Shown here: piece after piece, positions 52,923 through 62,364 of the stretch
How the letters are laid out: each line of letters opens with the position of its first letter
Position numbering within the stretch: the first letter of the stretch is position 1
Source of the DNA: Polyangiaceae bacterium
Lineage (GTDB): Bacteria; Myxococcota_A; Polyangia; Polyangiales; Polyangiaceae
Length of the DNA stretch: 64,000 bases
Direction of reading: 5' to 3'
Assembly: GCA_020633235.1 (NCBI GenBank)
Contig: JACKEA010000001.1
Coordinates: 1,922,001 to 1,986,000 of the forward strand
Notes under the pieces: model-generated
What the model saw: the letters and a program-made list of their open reading frames with translations, nothing else
The model's database searches: none
Told to the model about the DNA's origin: nothing
Made by a program: the position numbers and the translations under genes

Positions 52923-55637
52923 ATGACCCTCTCTCACGACGTGAAAGCCCCGCTCTCCTCTGCTGGTGTGAAGGCAGCGCCCGCCGATTCCGATCCCCTC
53001 GAGACGCGAGAGTGGATCGAGTCGGTCGATGCAGTGATTGATCGCTCGGGAACGGATCGCGCCCGCTACCTGCTGTCGCGCGTGCTCGATACGGCGCAGC
53101 GCTACGGCGTTGCGCCCTGTGGCCCGCTGACCACGGACTACATCAACACCATTCCCGCGGAGCAGGAGGCGACGTTCCCGGGCGACGAATGGATGGAGAA
53201 GCGGATCCGCCGCATCATCCGTTGGAACGCCGTGGCCATGGTGCACCGGGCCAACGTGATGTTTCCCGGCATCGGCGGCCATCTCTCCACGTACGCATCG
53301 AGCGCCAGCCTGTACGAGGTCGGTTTCAACCACTTCTTCCGCGGAAAGGACCGCGACGGAACCTCCGGCGACCACATCTACTTCCAGGGCCACGCGGCAC
53401 CCGGCATCTACTCCCGGGCGTTCTTGGAAGGCCGCCTTTCCATCGAGGCGATGGAGCGTTTCCGGCGCGAAGCCGAGCTCGGGCGCGGGCTGTCGAGCTA
53501 CCCGCACCCGCGGCTGATGCCGAACTTCTGGGAGTTCCCCACGGTGAGCATGGGCCTCGGTCCCATCAACGCCATCTACCACGCCCGTTTCAATCGCTAC
53601 CTGCACTCCCGGGGCATCTGTGACACGTCGGCGTCCCGGGTGTGGGCCTTCTTGGGGGATGGCGAGACCGACGAGCCCGAAGCCCTGGGCAGTTTGTCGA
53701 TCGCGGCGCGGGAAGGGCTCGACAACCTCACCTTCGTCATCAACTGCAACCTACAGCGGCTGGACGGCCCGGTGCGCGGCAACGGCAAGATCATCCAGGA
53801 GCTCGAGGCCGTGTTCCGCGGCGCCGGCTGGAACGTGATCAAGGTGATCTGGGGTCCGGAGTGGGACGAGCTGCTCGCCAACGATCGAGAGGGCGTGCTC
53901 CGCCGTCGCATGAACGAGGTCGTGGACGGGCAGTGGCAGAAGTACACGACGGCCACCGGCGAATACACACGCAAGGACTTCTTCGGCGTGGATCCCCGGC
54001 TCTTGGCCATGGTGGAGCACTTGACGGACGACCAGATCCGAAAGCTCCGCCGTGGCGGTCACAGCTACCGCAAGGTGTACTCCGCGCTGAAAGCGGCTAC
54101 CGAGCACAATGGCCGCCCGACGGTCGTGCTCGCGCACACGGTGAAAGGGTGGACCTTGGGCGAGGCCTTCGAGGGCTCCAACGTCACCCACCAGAAGAAG
54201 AAGCTGGAGGACGCCGAGCTCAAGGCGTTCCGGGACGTTCTGCATCTACCGGTCCCGGACGACAAACTGCACGAAGCGCCCTTCTACCACCCGGGCATGA
54301 ACAGCCCAGAGGTGGAGTACGTGCTCGAGCGTCGCCACGCCCTCGGGGGCGTGGTGCCCAAGCGCCGAGATCACGCACCGGTCAAGATCGAGCTGCCGCG
54401 CTCCGAGGTGTTCTCGGAGTTCCTCGAGGGCACCGGCAAGGGCGAAGCCTCCACCACCATGGCCTTCGCCCGCATGCTCTCCAAGCTCTTGCGCGACAAG
54501 AAGATCGGCCGGCGCATCGTTCCCATCATTCCCGACGAAGCGCGCACCTTCGGCATGGACGCCCTCTTCTCCCAGGTGGGCATCTACTCGTCCAAGGGGC
54601 AGCTGTACGAGCCCGTGGACAAGGGCAAGCTCCTTTATTACCGCGAGAGCAAGGACGGGCAGGTGCTGGAAGAGGGCATCACCGAAGCCGGCAGCATGGC
54701 GAGCTTCGTCGCTGCGGGCACGGCCTACGCCACTCAGGGCCAGCCGATGATCCCGTTCTACATCTTCTATTCCATGTTCGGCTTCCAGCGCACCGGGGAC
54801 CTTGCCTGGGCCGCGGGAGACGCCATGGCGCGCGGCTTCATGTTGGGCGCCACCGCCGGCCGCACCACCTTGAACGGCGAGGGCCTGCAGCACGAGGACG
54901 GCCACAGTCACCTGCTGGCCAGCACGGTGCCCAGCATCGTGGCCTACGACGTGGCCTACGCCTACGAGCTTGCCGTGATCATCGAAGACGGCCTCCGCCG
55001 CATGTTCGGCGAAGAGGAGCACGTCTTCTATTACATCACGCTCCAGAACGAGAACTACGCCATGCCCGCCATGCCCGAGGGTGTTCGTGAGGGCATCTTG
55101 CGCGGCATCTACCGCGTGGCGCCGGCGCCGCAGAAGAAGAGCCGCACGGTGCAGCTCTTCGGCAGCGGATCCATCCTGCGGGAGGTCCTCCGCGCGCAGG
55201 AGATCTTGGCGGATCGCTTCGACGTGGCAGCGGACGTGTGGAGCGTGACCAGCTACAACGAGCTCCGCCGCAACGCCCTCGCTGCGGAGCGCCACAATCG
55301 CCTGCACCCAGAGGACGAGCAGCGCGTGCCCCACGTGCAGACGGCCCTCGACGGCGTCAAGGGACCCTTCGTGGCCGCCACGGACTACATGAAGATGGTG
55401 AGCGATCAGATCGCGCGCTGGGTTCCAGGGCGCTACGTCACCCTGGGCACCGACGGTTTCGGCATGAGCGACACCCGAGAGGCACTTCGCCGCCACTTCG
55501 AGGTGGACGCGGAGTCCATCGTGGTCGCTGCCCTCGACGCCCTGCGACAAGAAGGCCAAGTCGATGCCAAGACCGTGGCTCGGGCCATCGACGAGCTGGG
55601 CATCGACCCGAACAAGGCTGACGCCGCCAGCATTTGA
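52923..55637 (+). CDS. aceE: Pyruvate dehydrogenase E1, homodimeric
   Basis: 904 residues. Thiamine diphosphate motif GDGETDEPEALGSLSIAAREGLDNLTFVINCN, plus KRIRRIIRWNAVAMVHRAN, FFGVDPRLLAMVEHLTD and KSRTVQLFGSGSILREV, full length for AceE (about 890). It decarboxylates pyruvate and acetylates the lipoyl domain of E2. Unlike in enterobacteria, aceF and lpd do not follow; the next gene is convergent. ATG 52923 with AAGGAAG upstream. Confidence 0.95.
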   Translation: MTLSHDVKAPLSSAGVKAAPADSDPLETREWIESVDAVIDRSGTDRARYLLSRVLDTAQRYGVAPCGPLTTDYINTIPAEQEATFPGDEWMEKRIRRIIRWNAVAMVHRANVMFPGIGGHLSTYASSASLYEVGFNHFFRGKDRDGTSGDHIYFQGHAAPGIYSRAFLEGRLSIEAMERFRREAELGRGLSSYPHPRLMPNFWEFPTVSMGLGPINAIYHARFNRYLHSRGICDTSASRVWAFLGDGETDEPEALGSLSIAAREGLDNLTFVINCNLQRLDGPVRGNGKIIQELEAVFRGAGWNVIKVIWGPEWDELLANDREGVLRRRMNEVVDGQWQKYTTATGEYTRKDFFGVDPRLLAMVEHLTDDQIRKLRRGGHSYRKVYSALKAATEHNGRPTVVLAHTVKGWTLGEAFEGSNVTHQKKKLEDAELKAFRDVLHLPVPDDKLHEAPFYHPGMNSPEVEYVLERRHALGGVVPKRRDHAPVKIELPRSEVFSEFLEGTGKGEASTTMAFARMLSKLLRDKKIGRRIVPIIPDEARTFGMDALFSQVGIYSSKGQLYEPVDKGKLLYYRESKDGQVLEEGITEAGSMASFVAAGTAYATQGQPMIPFYIFYSMFGFQRTGDLAWAAGDAMARGFMLGATAGRTTLNGEGLQHEDGHSHLLASTVPSIVAYDVAYAYELAVIIEDGLRRMFGEEEHVFYYITLQNENYAMPAMPEGVREGILRGIYRVAPAPQKKSRTVQLFGSGSILREVLRAQEILADRFDVAADVWSVTSYNELRRNALAAERHNRLHPEDEQRVPHVQTALDGVKGPFVAATDYMKMVSDQIARWVPGRYVTLGTDGFGMSDTREALRRHFEVDAESIVVAALDALRQEGQVDAKTVARAIDELGIDPNKADAASI

Positions 55638-55656
55638 TGGTGCGGCGCGATGCCCG

Positions 55657-56706
55657 TCAGGGCACGCCGGTCACGGACAGCTCGATGCTGTAGACGGTCG
55701 TCTGTGCCGTGACGTACAGCGTGGTGCCCGCGCTGCCGCCGAAGGTGACGTTCGACGGCTGTTCGGGCACCGGCAGGGTGCCGATCAAGGTGCCGTCCGG
55801 CCGATACACTTCCACCCCGGCGGAGGTGGCCACGAACAGATCTCCCTGGGCGTCCACCGTCATGCCATCCGGGGTGTTGGAGGTGTCGGTGAGCTTGCTC
55901 GGGTTCGACAGCGCGCCGTCGGTCGCCACGTCGAAGCGCCGCACGTAGTGCTGCTCCGAGTCCGAGACGTAGAGCACGGTCTCGGACGGTGACAGCACGG
56001 CGCCGTTGGGGCGGAACATGTCCTGGCTCTCGAGGTGCAACGTGCCGCTGGCGTCGACGCGGAACACACCTTGGAAGCCGAGCTCGTTGGTGTTCCCGCC
56101 GTAGGGCGGATCCGTGAAGTAGACGGTTCCGTCGCTGCGGATCGCCAAGTCGTTCGGCGAATTGAGCTTCTTGCCCTGCCAGCTGTCCGCCACCACCTCG
56201 GTGTTCGGGTTCACCAGGGTTCGGCTCACGCGGCGCCCCGCGTGCTCGCAGGCCACGAGCTTGCCCGCACCGTCGAAGGCGAGGCCGTTGGACTGTCCGC
56301 TCGGGTCCCGGTAGCTCACGGCGCTCCCGGGCGGCGTCAGCTGGTAGATGCGATTGGCGGGAATGTCGCTGAAGTAGAGAGTCCCGTCGTGCCACGCCGG
56401 ACCCTCGACGAACTGAAAGCCGCCCTGGACCTTCTGGGTCGGCTGCGCGGTGGCGACCGGATCGACGAAGCCCGCGTCCTTGCCGGCGTCGGCCACGCCG
56501 CCATCCGCACCCGCGGCGCCGCCCGTCCCCGCCGCGCCGCCGGTGCTGCCGCCCGAACCGCCGCTGCCCCCCGTCGCGCTGCCCCCCGATCCCGCTGCCC
56601 CCGAGCTGCCGGCGCTGCCGCCGCTGGCTGGTGTGGCGTCGTCGCTCCCGCCGGAGCAGGCCGCGAGCAGTAGGACCACGGACCCCAAGAACAGCTTTCG
56701 CCCCAT
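55657..56706 (-). CDS. SMP-30/gluconolactonase-like lipoprotein
   Basis: 349 residues: lipobox LLLAAC, 60-residue Gly/Ser linker, then a six-bladed beta-propeller with FVEGPAWHDGTLYFSDIPANRIY, SPNDLAIRSDGTVYFTDPPYG, PNGAVLSPSETVLYVSDS, PDGMTVDAQGDLFVATSAGVEVY. These include the Glu/Asn/Asp metal ligands of the SMP-30 family. It probably hydrolyses sugar lactones outside the cytoplasm. Convergent with aceE, 19 nt apart. Confidence 0.9.
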   Translation of the reverse strand: MGRKLFLGSVVLLLAACSGGSDDATPASGGSAGSSGAAGSGGSATGGSGGSGGSTGGAAGTGGAAGADGGVADAGKDAGFVDPVATAQPTQKVQGGFQFVEGPAWHDGTLYFSDIPANRIYQLTPPGSAVSYRDPSGQSNGLAFDGAGKLVACEHAGRRVSRTLVNPNTEVVADSWQGKKLNSPNDLAIRSDGTVYFTDPPYGGNTNELGFQGVFRVDASGTLHLESQDMFRPNGAVLSPSETVLYVSDSEQHYVRRFDVATDGALSNPSKLTDTSNTPDGMTVDAQGDLFVATSAGVEVYRPDGTLIGTLPVPEQPSNVTFGGSAGTTLYVTAQTTVYSIELSVTGVP

Positions 56707-56873
56707 GCAGTGAGGGTCACCTGGCCTCGCAGGCCCGTCAACGTGCCTGCTGAAACTCTCGCCGGGGTACCACGTAGATCGAGATGTCGCGCGTCCATCC
56801 TCGCCGCTAGCGTGGCGGCGGGGCTCCGGGCGCGCGGTGGGGCACGCTGCCCCGCTGCACGAGGGAGGTGCAC

Positions 56874-57125
56874 ATGGCCGAAAAGCGCAAGCGCTTCGAC
56901 GTCGTCGAGGCATTGGTGTGGACTGTCGCTGCGGCGACGCTCTTGCCATTGGTGTTCATTGGGTTGATTCCGCTGGTCCTGGTGTTGGGCGTGTTCTGGC
57001 CTGTGATGATCTTGCCGGTCATCGGCGCCAGCCAATACCGAGGCAGATACATCCACGAGCACGAGCACCGGGAGGAAGACGTCGTGTTGCCGCATCCGCG
57101 CCGGCAGATGCCGTCTCACGCCTGA
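56874..57125 (+). CDS. Small two-helix membrane protein
   Basis: 83 residues: basic N-terminus AEKRKRFD, two closely spaced hydrophobic helices (ALVWTVAAATLLPLVFIGLIPLVLVLGVFWPVMILPVIGA) and a His/Arg-rich tail. ATG 56874 follows GAGGGAGG (56861-56868) at good spacing. No known family; presumably inner membrane. Confidence 0.75.
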   Translation: MAEKRKRFDVVEALVWTVAAATLLPLVFIGLIPLVLVLGVFWPVMILPVIGASQYRGRYIHEHEHREEDVVLPHPRRQMPSHA

Positions 57126-57179
57126 CGGCGCTCAGAAAAGCCTTCGGGAAATCGTCCGCGCGGCGTAGATACGGCCGCG

Positions 57180-58088
57180 ATGTGGCGCGTCCACCTGGCC
57201 TTGCTCTCGGTCCAGCTCCTGTTCGGGCTGTGGCCGGTCGCCGGTACGGCGGTGATGCGCGAGATGAGCCCGCCGGCGTTGATCGGCTTTCGCCTGGCCC
57301 TGGGCGCGCCCCTGTTGGTGCTGGTGGCGGGGCTGCCCTGGCGGCGGCTGCCGAGCCGCAGGGATCTGCTCTCCCTCGCGGGCCTTGCTGCCCTCGGCAT
57401 CAGCGTGAACCAGTTGCTCTTCGCCGAGGGGCTGCACCGCGCCGGCCCCATCAACGCGTCCATCACCATCTTGCTGATCCCAGCGGTGAGCCTGGGGGTG
57501 GGCACCGTGCTGGGGCTGGAGAAGCCCAGCCGCGCTCGGCTCACGGGCATCGCCATCGCGCTCTTGGGGGCGGCCATCCTGCTCGGCGTGGAGCGCATCG
57601 ATTTGGGCGACCGTCGCTTCGTCGGCAACCTGATGCTGGTCACCAATGCCAGCGTGTACGCGCTGTACCTGGTGCTGGCGCGGCCGGTGATCGCCCGGCT
57701 CGGATCGCTCAACACCGTGGCGTGGGTGTTCGTGCTGGGTGCCCTGGAGGCCGCGCCGCTCACGGTGAAGCCCGTGCTGTCGGTGCACTGGCTATCGCTG
57801 CCCGCCGCTACCTACGGCGCCCTGGTGTTCGTGCTGTTCGGCGCCACCCTCGGCACCTATCTGCTCAATGCCTACGCGCTCCGGCGGGTCGAGTCCTCCG
57901 TGGTCGCGGTGTACGTCTACCTGCAGCCCGTCATCGCGACGGTGGCGTCCTGGGCGCTGCTCGGGATCGTGCCCACGCGGCGAGCGCTGGTTGCGGCAAT
58001 CGTCATCATTGCAGGGGTGGCGGTTTCTGCGGACCTGCCGGCGATCGTGCTCCGCCGGTGGGCCGGGACCCGTGCCCCAGATGGATGA
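57180..58088 (+). CDS. EamA/DMT-superfamily transporter
   Basis: 302 residues, ten predicted helices in two EamA repeats (FGLWPVAGTAVMREMSPPALIGFR ... LGTYLLNAYALRRVESSVVAVYVYLQPVIATVASW). Such proteins export amino acids or metabolites; substrate not readable. ATG 57180, 54 nt after the previous gene. Confidence 0.9.
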   Translation: MWRVHLALLSVQLLFGLWPVAGTAVMREMSPPALIGFRLALGAPLLVLVAGLPWRRLPSRRDLLSLAGLAALGISVNQLLFAEGLHRAGPINASITILLIPAVSLGVGTVLGLEKPSRARLTGIAIALLGAAILLGVERIDLGDRRFVGNLMLVTNASVYALYLVLARPVIARLGSLNTVAWVFVLGALEAAPLTVKPVLSVHWLSLPAATYGALVFVLFGATLGTYLLNAYALRRVESSVVAVYVYLQPVIATVASWALLGIVPTRRALVAAIVIIAGVAVSADLPAIVLRRWAGTRAPDG

Positions 58089-58151
58089 TGCGTCGCGCCA
58101 TTGCCAGCCGTGCACGGGGGCAAGATGATCGTTGCGTAAGGAGAGTTCGCC

Positions 58152-60050
58152 ATGGAGCACGTGCTCGCGACGCACCGACAATCCCTGGAAGACCGAGAAA
58201 CGTTTTGGCGCGAGCAATCGCTCCTGATCGAGTGGCAGAAGCCGCCCGAGAAGATCCTCGACTACTCACGGCCGCCCTTCGCCAAGTGGTTCGTCGGGGG
58301 CACCACGAACCTCTGCCACAACGCCATCGATCGTCACCTCGCAGCACGCGCCGAGCAACCGGCGCTGGCCTACATCTCCACGGAGACGAATCAGCGCCGC
58401 ACGCTGAGCTACCGTGAGCTCTACCAGGAGGTGAACCGCTTCGCTGCGGTGCTCCGGAGCCTCGGCGTCGGACGCTCGGATCGGGTGCTGATCTACATGC
58501 CCATGATCCCGGAGGCGGTGTTCGCGATGCTCGCCTGCGCGCGGCTCGGCGCCATTCATTCCGTGGTGTTCGGCGGATTCGCCGCGGCGAGCCTGGCGAG
58601 CCGTATCGACGACGCGCAACCCAAGCTGATGATCACGTCGGATGCCGGCATGCGCGGCGGCAAGGTGATCCCCTACAAGCACCTGGTGGACGAGTCCCTG
58701 CGGTTGGCGAAGAATCCGCCGGCGCACGTGCTGATCGCCCATCGCGGGTTGGTCCCGAACATGCCCACGGTGCGTGGGCGAGACGTGGACTACGCCGCGC
58801 TGCGGGCGGAGCACCTGGACGCCGAGGTGCCCGTGGAGTGGCTGGAGTCGAGCGAGCCCTCCTACATCCTCTATACCTCCGGCACGACGGGAAAGCCGAA
58901 GGGCGTACAGCGGGACACGGGCGGCTACGCCGTAGCGCTCGCCGCGTCGATGAAGAACATCTTCTGTCTCGAGCCTGGCGACACGATGTTCACCACCAGC
59001 GACATCGGCTGGGTCGTTGGCCACAGCTACATCGTGTACGGCCCGCTCATCAACGGCACTACCAGCATCTTGTACGAAGGTCTGCCCATCCAGCCGGACG
59101 CAGGGATCTGGTGGAAAATCGTCGCCGAGCACGGCGTGAAGACCATGTTCAGCTCGCCGACGGCGATCCGCGTGCTCAAGAAGCAAGATCCGAAGTTCTT
59201 GAAGCAGCACGATCTCTCCTCGCTGCGTTACCTGTTCTTGGCGGGCGAGCCGCTGGACGAGCCCACCTCGAACTGGGTGGCGGATTCCCTGGGCGTGGCG
59301 GTGATCGACAACTACTGGCAGACGGAAACGGGCTGGCCCATCCTGTCCGCTCAACCGGGCATCGAGGCGACGCCGACCAAGGCCGGCAGCCCGTCCTTTC
59401 CGGTGTACGGCTACGACGTCCAGCTCTTGAACGAGTCCAGCGGCAAGGCCGTCGGCCCCGGAGAGAAGGGTGTGCTCGCCATCGCGCCGCCCTTGCCGCC
59501 GGGCTGCATGAGCACCGTGTGGGGTGACGATCAGCGCTTCGTCAGCACCTACTTTTCCACGCTGCGCGATCATCAAGTGTACTCCACCTTCGATTGGGCG
59601 CGCCGGGACGAGGACGGCTACTACTTCATCCTCGGTCGCACGGACGACGTCATCAACGTGGCGGGGCATCGTCTCGGCACCCGCGAGATCGAGGAGGCCG
59701 TGAGCACGCACCCGACCGTGGCGGAGGTCGCCGTGGTGGGAGTGGCAGATTCCATCAAGGGCCAGGTGCCCGTCGCCTTCGTGGTGGTGAAGGACCCGGG
59801 TGTCGTCTCCACCGACGAGAGCGCCAGCGCCGAGCGCAGCGCACTGATGGCCGCGGTGGATCACGAGCTCGGCGCCATCGCGCGTCCCGGCCAGGTGCAC
59901 TTCGTCAGCGGTCTGCCCAAGACGCGTTCCGGCAAGCTCCTCCGCCGCAGCATCCAAGCGCTGGCCGAGGGCCGGGACCCCGGTGATCTCACGACCATCG
60001 AAGACCCCGCCGCCCTGGAGCAGATCAGAGCCGCTCTGAAGAAGGATTGA
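58152..60050 (+). CDS. prpE: Propionyl-CoA (acetyl-CoA) synthetase
   Basis: 632 residues. AMP-binding motif YTSGTTGKPKG, YWQTETGWP, and the regulatory lysine in RSGKLLRRSI. The N-terminal FWREQSLLIEWQKPPEKILDYSRPPFAKWFVGG and GWVVGHSYIVYGPLINGTTSILYEGLPIQPDAGIWW fit PrpE more than Acs. It activates propionate (or acetate) to the CoA ester. AAGGAGAG before ATG 58152. The active-site Lys suggests acetylation control. Confidence 0.92.
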   Translation: MEHVLATHRQSLEDRETFWREQSLLIEWQKPPEKILDYSRPPFAKWFVGGTTNLCHNAIDRHLAARAEQPALAYISTETNQRRTLSYRELYQEVNRFAAVLRSLGVGRSDRVLIYMPMIPEAVFAMLACARLGAIHSVVFGGFAAASLASRIDDAQPKLMITSDAGMRGGKVIPYKHLVDESLRLAKNPPAHVLIAHRGLVPNMPTVRGRDVDYAALRAEHLDAEVPVEWLESSEPSYILYTSGTTGKPKGVQRDTGGYAVALAASMKNIFCLEPGDTMFTTSDIGWVVGHSYIVYGPLINGTTSILYEGLPIQPDAGIWWKIVAEHGVKTMFSSPTAIRVLKKQDPKFLKQHDLSSLRYLFLAGEPLDEPTSNWVADSLGVAVIDNYWQTETGWPILSAQPGIEATPTKAGSPSFPVYGYDVQLLNESSGKAVGPGEKGVLAIAPPLPPGCMSTVWGDDQRFVSTYFSTLRDHQVYSTFDWARRDEDGYYFILGRTDDVINVAGHRLGTREIEEAVSTHPTVAEVAVVGVADSIKGQVPVAFVVVKDPGVVSTDESASAERSALMAAVDHELGAIARPGQVHFVSGLPKTRSGKLLRRSIQALAEGRDPGDLTTIEDPAALEQIRAALKKD

Positions 60051-60059
60051 CCGGGGGAT

Positions 60060-60111
60060 GTTGGTCCGCCGCGGAACCTCGCGCCAAGAGGTTCCGCGCC
60101 GCCCCGACAAG
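60060..60111. repeat. Facing pair of palindromic motif forming a long hairpin (copies 10, 11)
   Basis: GTTGGTCCGCCGCGGAACCT then C (60060-60080, inverted) faces GAGGTTCCGCGCCGCCCCGA then CAAG (60088-60111). The inner 11 bp pair perfectly around a 7-nt loop and pairing continues with mismatches to about 21 bp. It sits between the convergent prpE and kinase genes and is likely a bidirectional terminator. Confidence 0.75.
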
Positions 60112-60122
60112 CCCTCTCGCAG

Positions 60123-62312
60123 TCAGTATTCGAAGCCGCTGCCGCCGATGAACTCGCGCAGGATGGAGGTGGGCGGGACGTGATCCGGGTAGATGGTCAC
60201 GAAGCGATCCAGCAGCGCGAGCAGGCGGAAGGCCGTGGTGTACGCCGGGTGAGATTGCGGAACCTCGAGCAGATAGCGCTCGGCGAACACCTTGAGCACC
60301 GAGAGCTCGTAGATGAGCGACGAGTCGAACACTTCGTCGGCGTGGTGCTGGAACGGGAAGATGTGCTTGCGCTCGCCGTCGCGGACGCTGGTCCAGCGCA
60401 GGATGTTGGCGGCGGCGGTGTAGCCTCGCGAGTGGCGGTCGCGGACGATGCGCCGGAGCAGACGCACGTCGGAGGCGTGCACGCGCGTGAGGCGATCGAA
60501 GGGCAGCTGGGCGAGGGGACAGGCGAAGATGCGGAACGCGCTCTGCTCGGGGATGCCGTCGAGCAGGCGCGGGTTCAGGCCGTGGATGCCCTCGAGCATC
60601 AAGATGTCCTTGGGACCCAGGTGAATGTCCGGGCCGCCCGTCGGGTGGCTGGTCCCGGTGGAGAAGTCGTAGTGGGCGGTCTTGACGGTTTCTCCGCTGA
60701 GGAGGCGACGGAAGTGGTCGGCCAGCAAGTCCGTGCGGAGCGCTTCGAAGGCCTCGTAGTCGTACTCGCCCTTGTCGTCCTTGGGGGTGTCTTCCCGATC
60801 CACGTAGTAGTCGTCCAGGCTGAGGCCCACGGGGTTGATGCCGATGACCTGCAGCTGCACCTTGAGGCGCTTGATGAAGGTCGTCTTCCCGGAGGACGAC
60901 GGGCCCGCGATGGTGACCACTTTCACTGCGGGGCCGCGGTTCAGGATGGCGTCGGCGATGCGGCTGATGCGCTTTTCCTGGAAGCCCTCGGAGACGCGGA
61001 TCAGCTGGGACACGTCGCCGTCGATGCAGGCGCGGTTGAAGGCGCCGATGCTGGTGACGTGCAGCGTGTCGAGCCAGCGGCTCTGCTTGCGGGTCATCAG
61101 GTTGGCCTGACGCGAGACCTCCCGCGCTTGCTCGAGGAGGCTCGCGGGAACCTGCGGCGCGTTGCCCTCGCTGGTGGCGAGCTCGTGGATGCGCGCCGGG
61201 CGCGAGTACACCATCAACAGGCCGCTCTCGTCCGCCAGCACCCGAAAGCTCGTAGAGAGGGCGCCGGTGCTCGGCAGCATGGGTCCGAGGCGTAGGGCGT
61301 AGACCTCGCCATATGCGACCAGTGGGACTGCCGGAGCGCGCCAAGTCTCCAGCAGCGTCGCCAGGTCGTCCCAGCCGCGGGAGGCGAAGTAGGCGCGCGC
61401 CTCGTCCACCGTCCACTGCTCTTCCCGAAGCGGCGCGTCGCCCTCCACCACGCGGCGCATCTCCGCTTCCAGCGCGTGCGCCAGGGGGCCGAGCTCCTCC
61501 GGGGGCAGCGCGGGCACCTGCACGCGCTGGGCGAAACCGACGGAGTTTTCCATGCGCAGGTCGAGCAGCGGGCGGAGCTTCTGCGCGGCCTCGAGCAGCA
61601 CCAGCGCCTGGCTCAGGCGATAGATTCGCGGGCCCTCGGCGTGATCGATGGTGAGCGGCTCCACCGCGCAGTCCGACGAAACCGGCGCGCACAAGGAGAG
61701 CGCCTTGCGATCCACCAGCGCTGCGACCACCTGGCGTCCTTCCACGCTGTCGGGCAAGAGCTTGGACAGCGGCGTACCAGTGGGGGTGGACAGCACCTTG
61801 CCGCCGACGCGCACGCTCACCGCGGTGCGCCGCGGCAGCGAGCGCTCGGAGAGCAACAGGCCGACGCTGTCGGTCATCTCCAGCAGGCGATCCGCCACGC
61901 CGCTCACCAGCTCCTGCACCAGCCGGAGGGCGAGGCCGGGGTGCTCGCGGGAGAGATCTCGATAGCGCTCGAAGGTGAGCAGGGCGACGCTGAGGCGCGT
62001 GTTGGAGGTGATCGTCGCTGCTCGCGGGCGCCCGGCGATCAGCGCCAGCTCGCCGAAGTGATCTCCATGGCGCACCTCCCGCAGCTCGAGCCCTCCGCGG
62101 CTGATGCGCGCCGTTCCGCCGAGCACGAAGTACATGGCACGATCGGTCTCGCCCTCGCGTACGATTTCCGCGCCCGGTGAAAGCTCGATGCGCTCCAGAT
62201 AGGGCGCAAGGGTTTCGCGATCGCCTTCCGTCAGCTTGCCGAGGAGCGGATCTCCGGAGGCGGCGAGCTCGCCGGACTTCGGGGGGACGCTGCTGCGGCT
62301 GACGAGGGCCAT
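60123..62312 (-). CDS. cNMP-binding::TGS::uridine-kinase-like fusion
   Basis: 729 residues. Residues about 20-145: cyclic-nucleotide-binding domain (YFVLGGTARISRGG ... FGELALIAGRPRAATI, the phosphate-binding cassette with Arg). About 164-225: TGS-like domain (VSVRVGGKVLSTPTGTPLSKLLPD). About 265-380: a region resembling the second domain of ThrRS editing modules. From 464: P-loop GPSSSGKTT (470-478), DDYYVDREDTPKDDKGEYDYEAFEAL and later uridine/phosphoribulokinase motifs. A nucleoside kinase with N-terminal TGS is known in some bacteria; a cNMP sensor on top suggests second-messenger control. ATG 62312; divergent from the cDPG-synthetase-like gene by 52 nt. Confidence 0.85.
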   Translation of the reverse strand: MALVSRSSVPPKSGELAASGDPLLGKLTEGDRETLAPYLERIELSPGAEIVREGETDRAMYFVLGGTARISRGGLELREVRHGDHFGELALIAGRPRAATITSNTRLSVALLTFERYRDLSREHPGLALRLVQELVSGVADRLLEMTDSVGLLLSERSLPRRTAVSVRVGGKVLSTPTGTPLSKLLPDSVEGRQVVAALVDRKALSLCAPVSSDCAVEPLTIDHAEGPRIYRLSQALVLLEAAQKLRPLLDLRMENSVGFAQRVQVPALPPEELGPLAHALEAEMRRVVEGDAPLREEQWTVDEARAYFASRGWDDLATLLETWRAPAVPLVAYGEVYALRLGPMLPSTGALSTSFRVLADESGLLMVYSRPARIHELATSEGNAPQVPASLLEQAREVSRQANLMTRKQSRWLDTLHVTSIGAFNRACIDGDVSQLIRVSEGFQEKRISRIADAILNRGPAVKVVTIAGPSSSGKTTFIKRLKVQLQVIGINPVGLSLDDYYVDREDTPKDDKGEYDYEAFEALRTDLLADHFRRLLSGETVKTAHYDFSTGTSHPTGGPDIHLGPKDILMLEGIHGLNPRLLDGIPEQSAFRIFACPLAQLPFDRLTRVHASDVRLLRRIVRDRHSRGYTAAANILRWTSVRDGERKHIFPFQHHADEVFDSSLIYELSVLKVFAERYLLEVPQSHPAYTTAFRLLALLDRFVTIYPDHVPPTSILREFIGGSGFEY

Positions 62313-62364
62313 GTCCCACCATTTACTCCAGGCGCCGAGCGGCGTCGCTGGTTACGCTCAGCCC

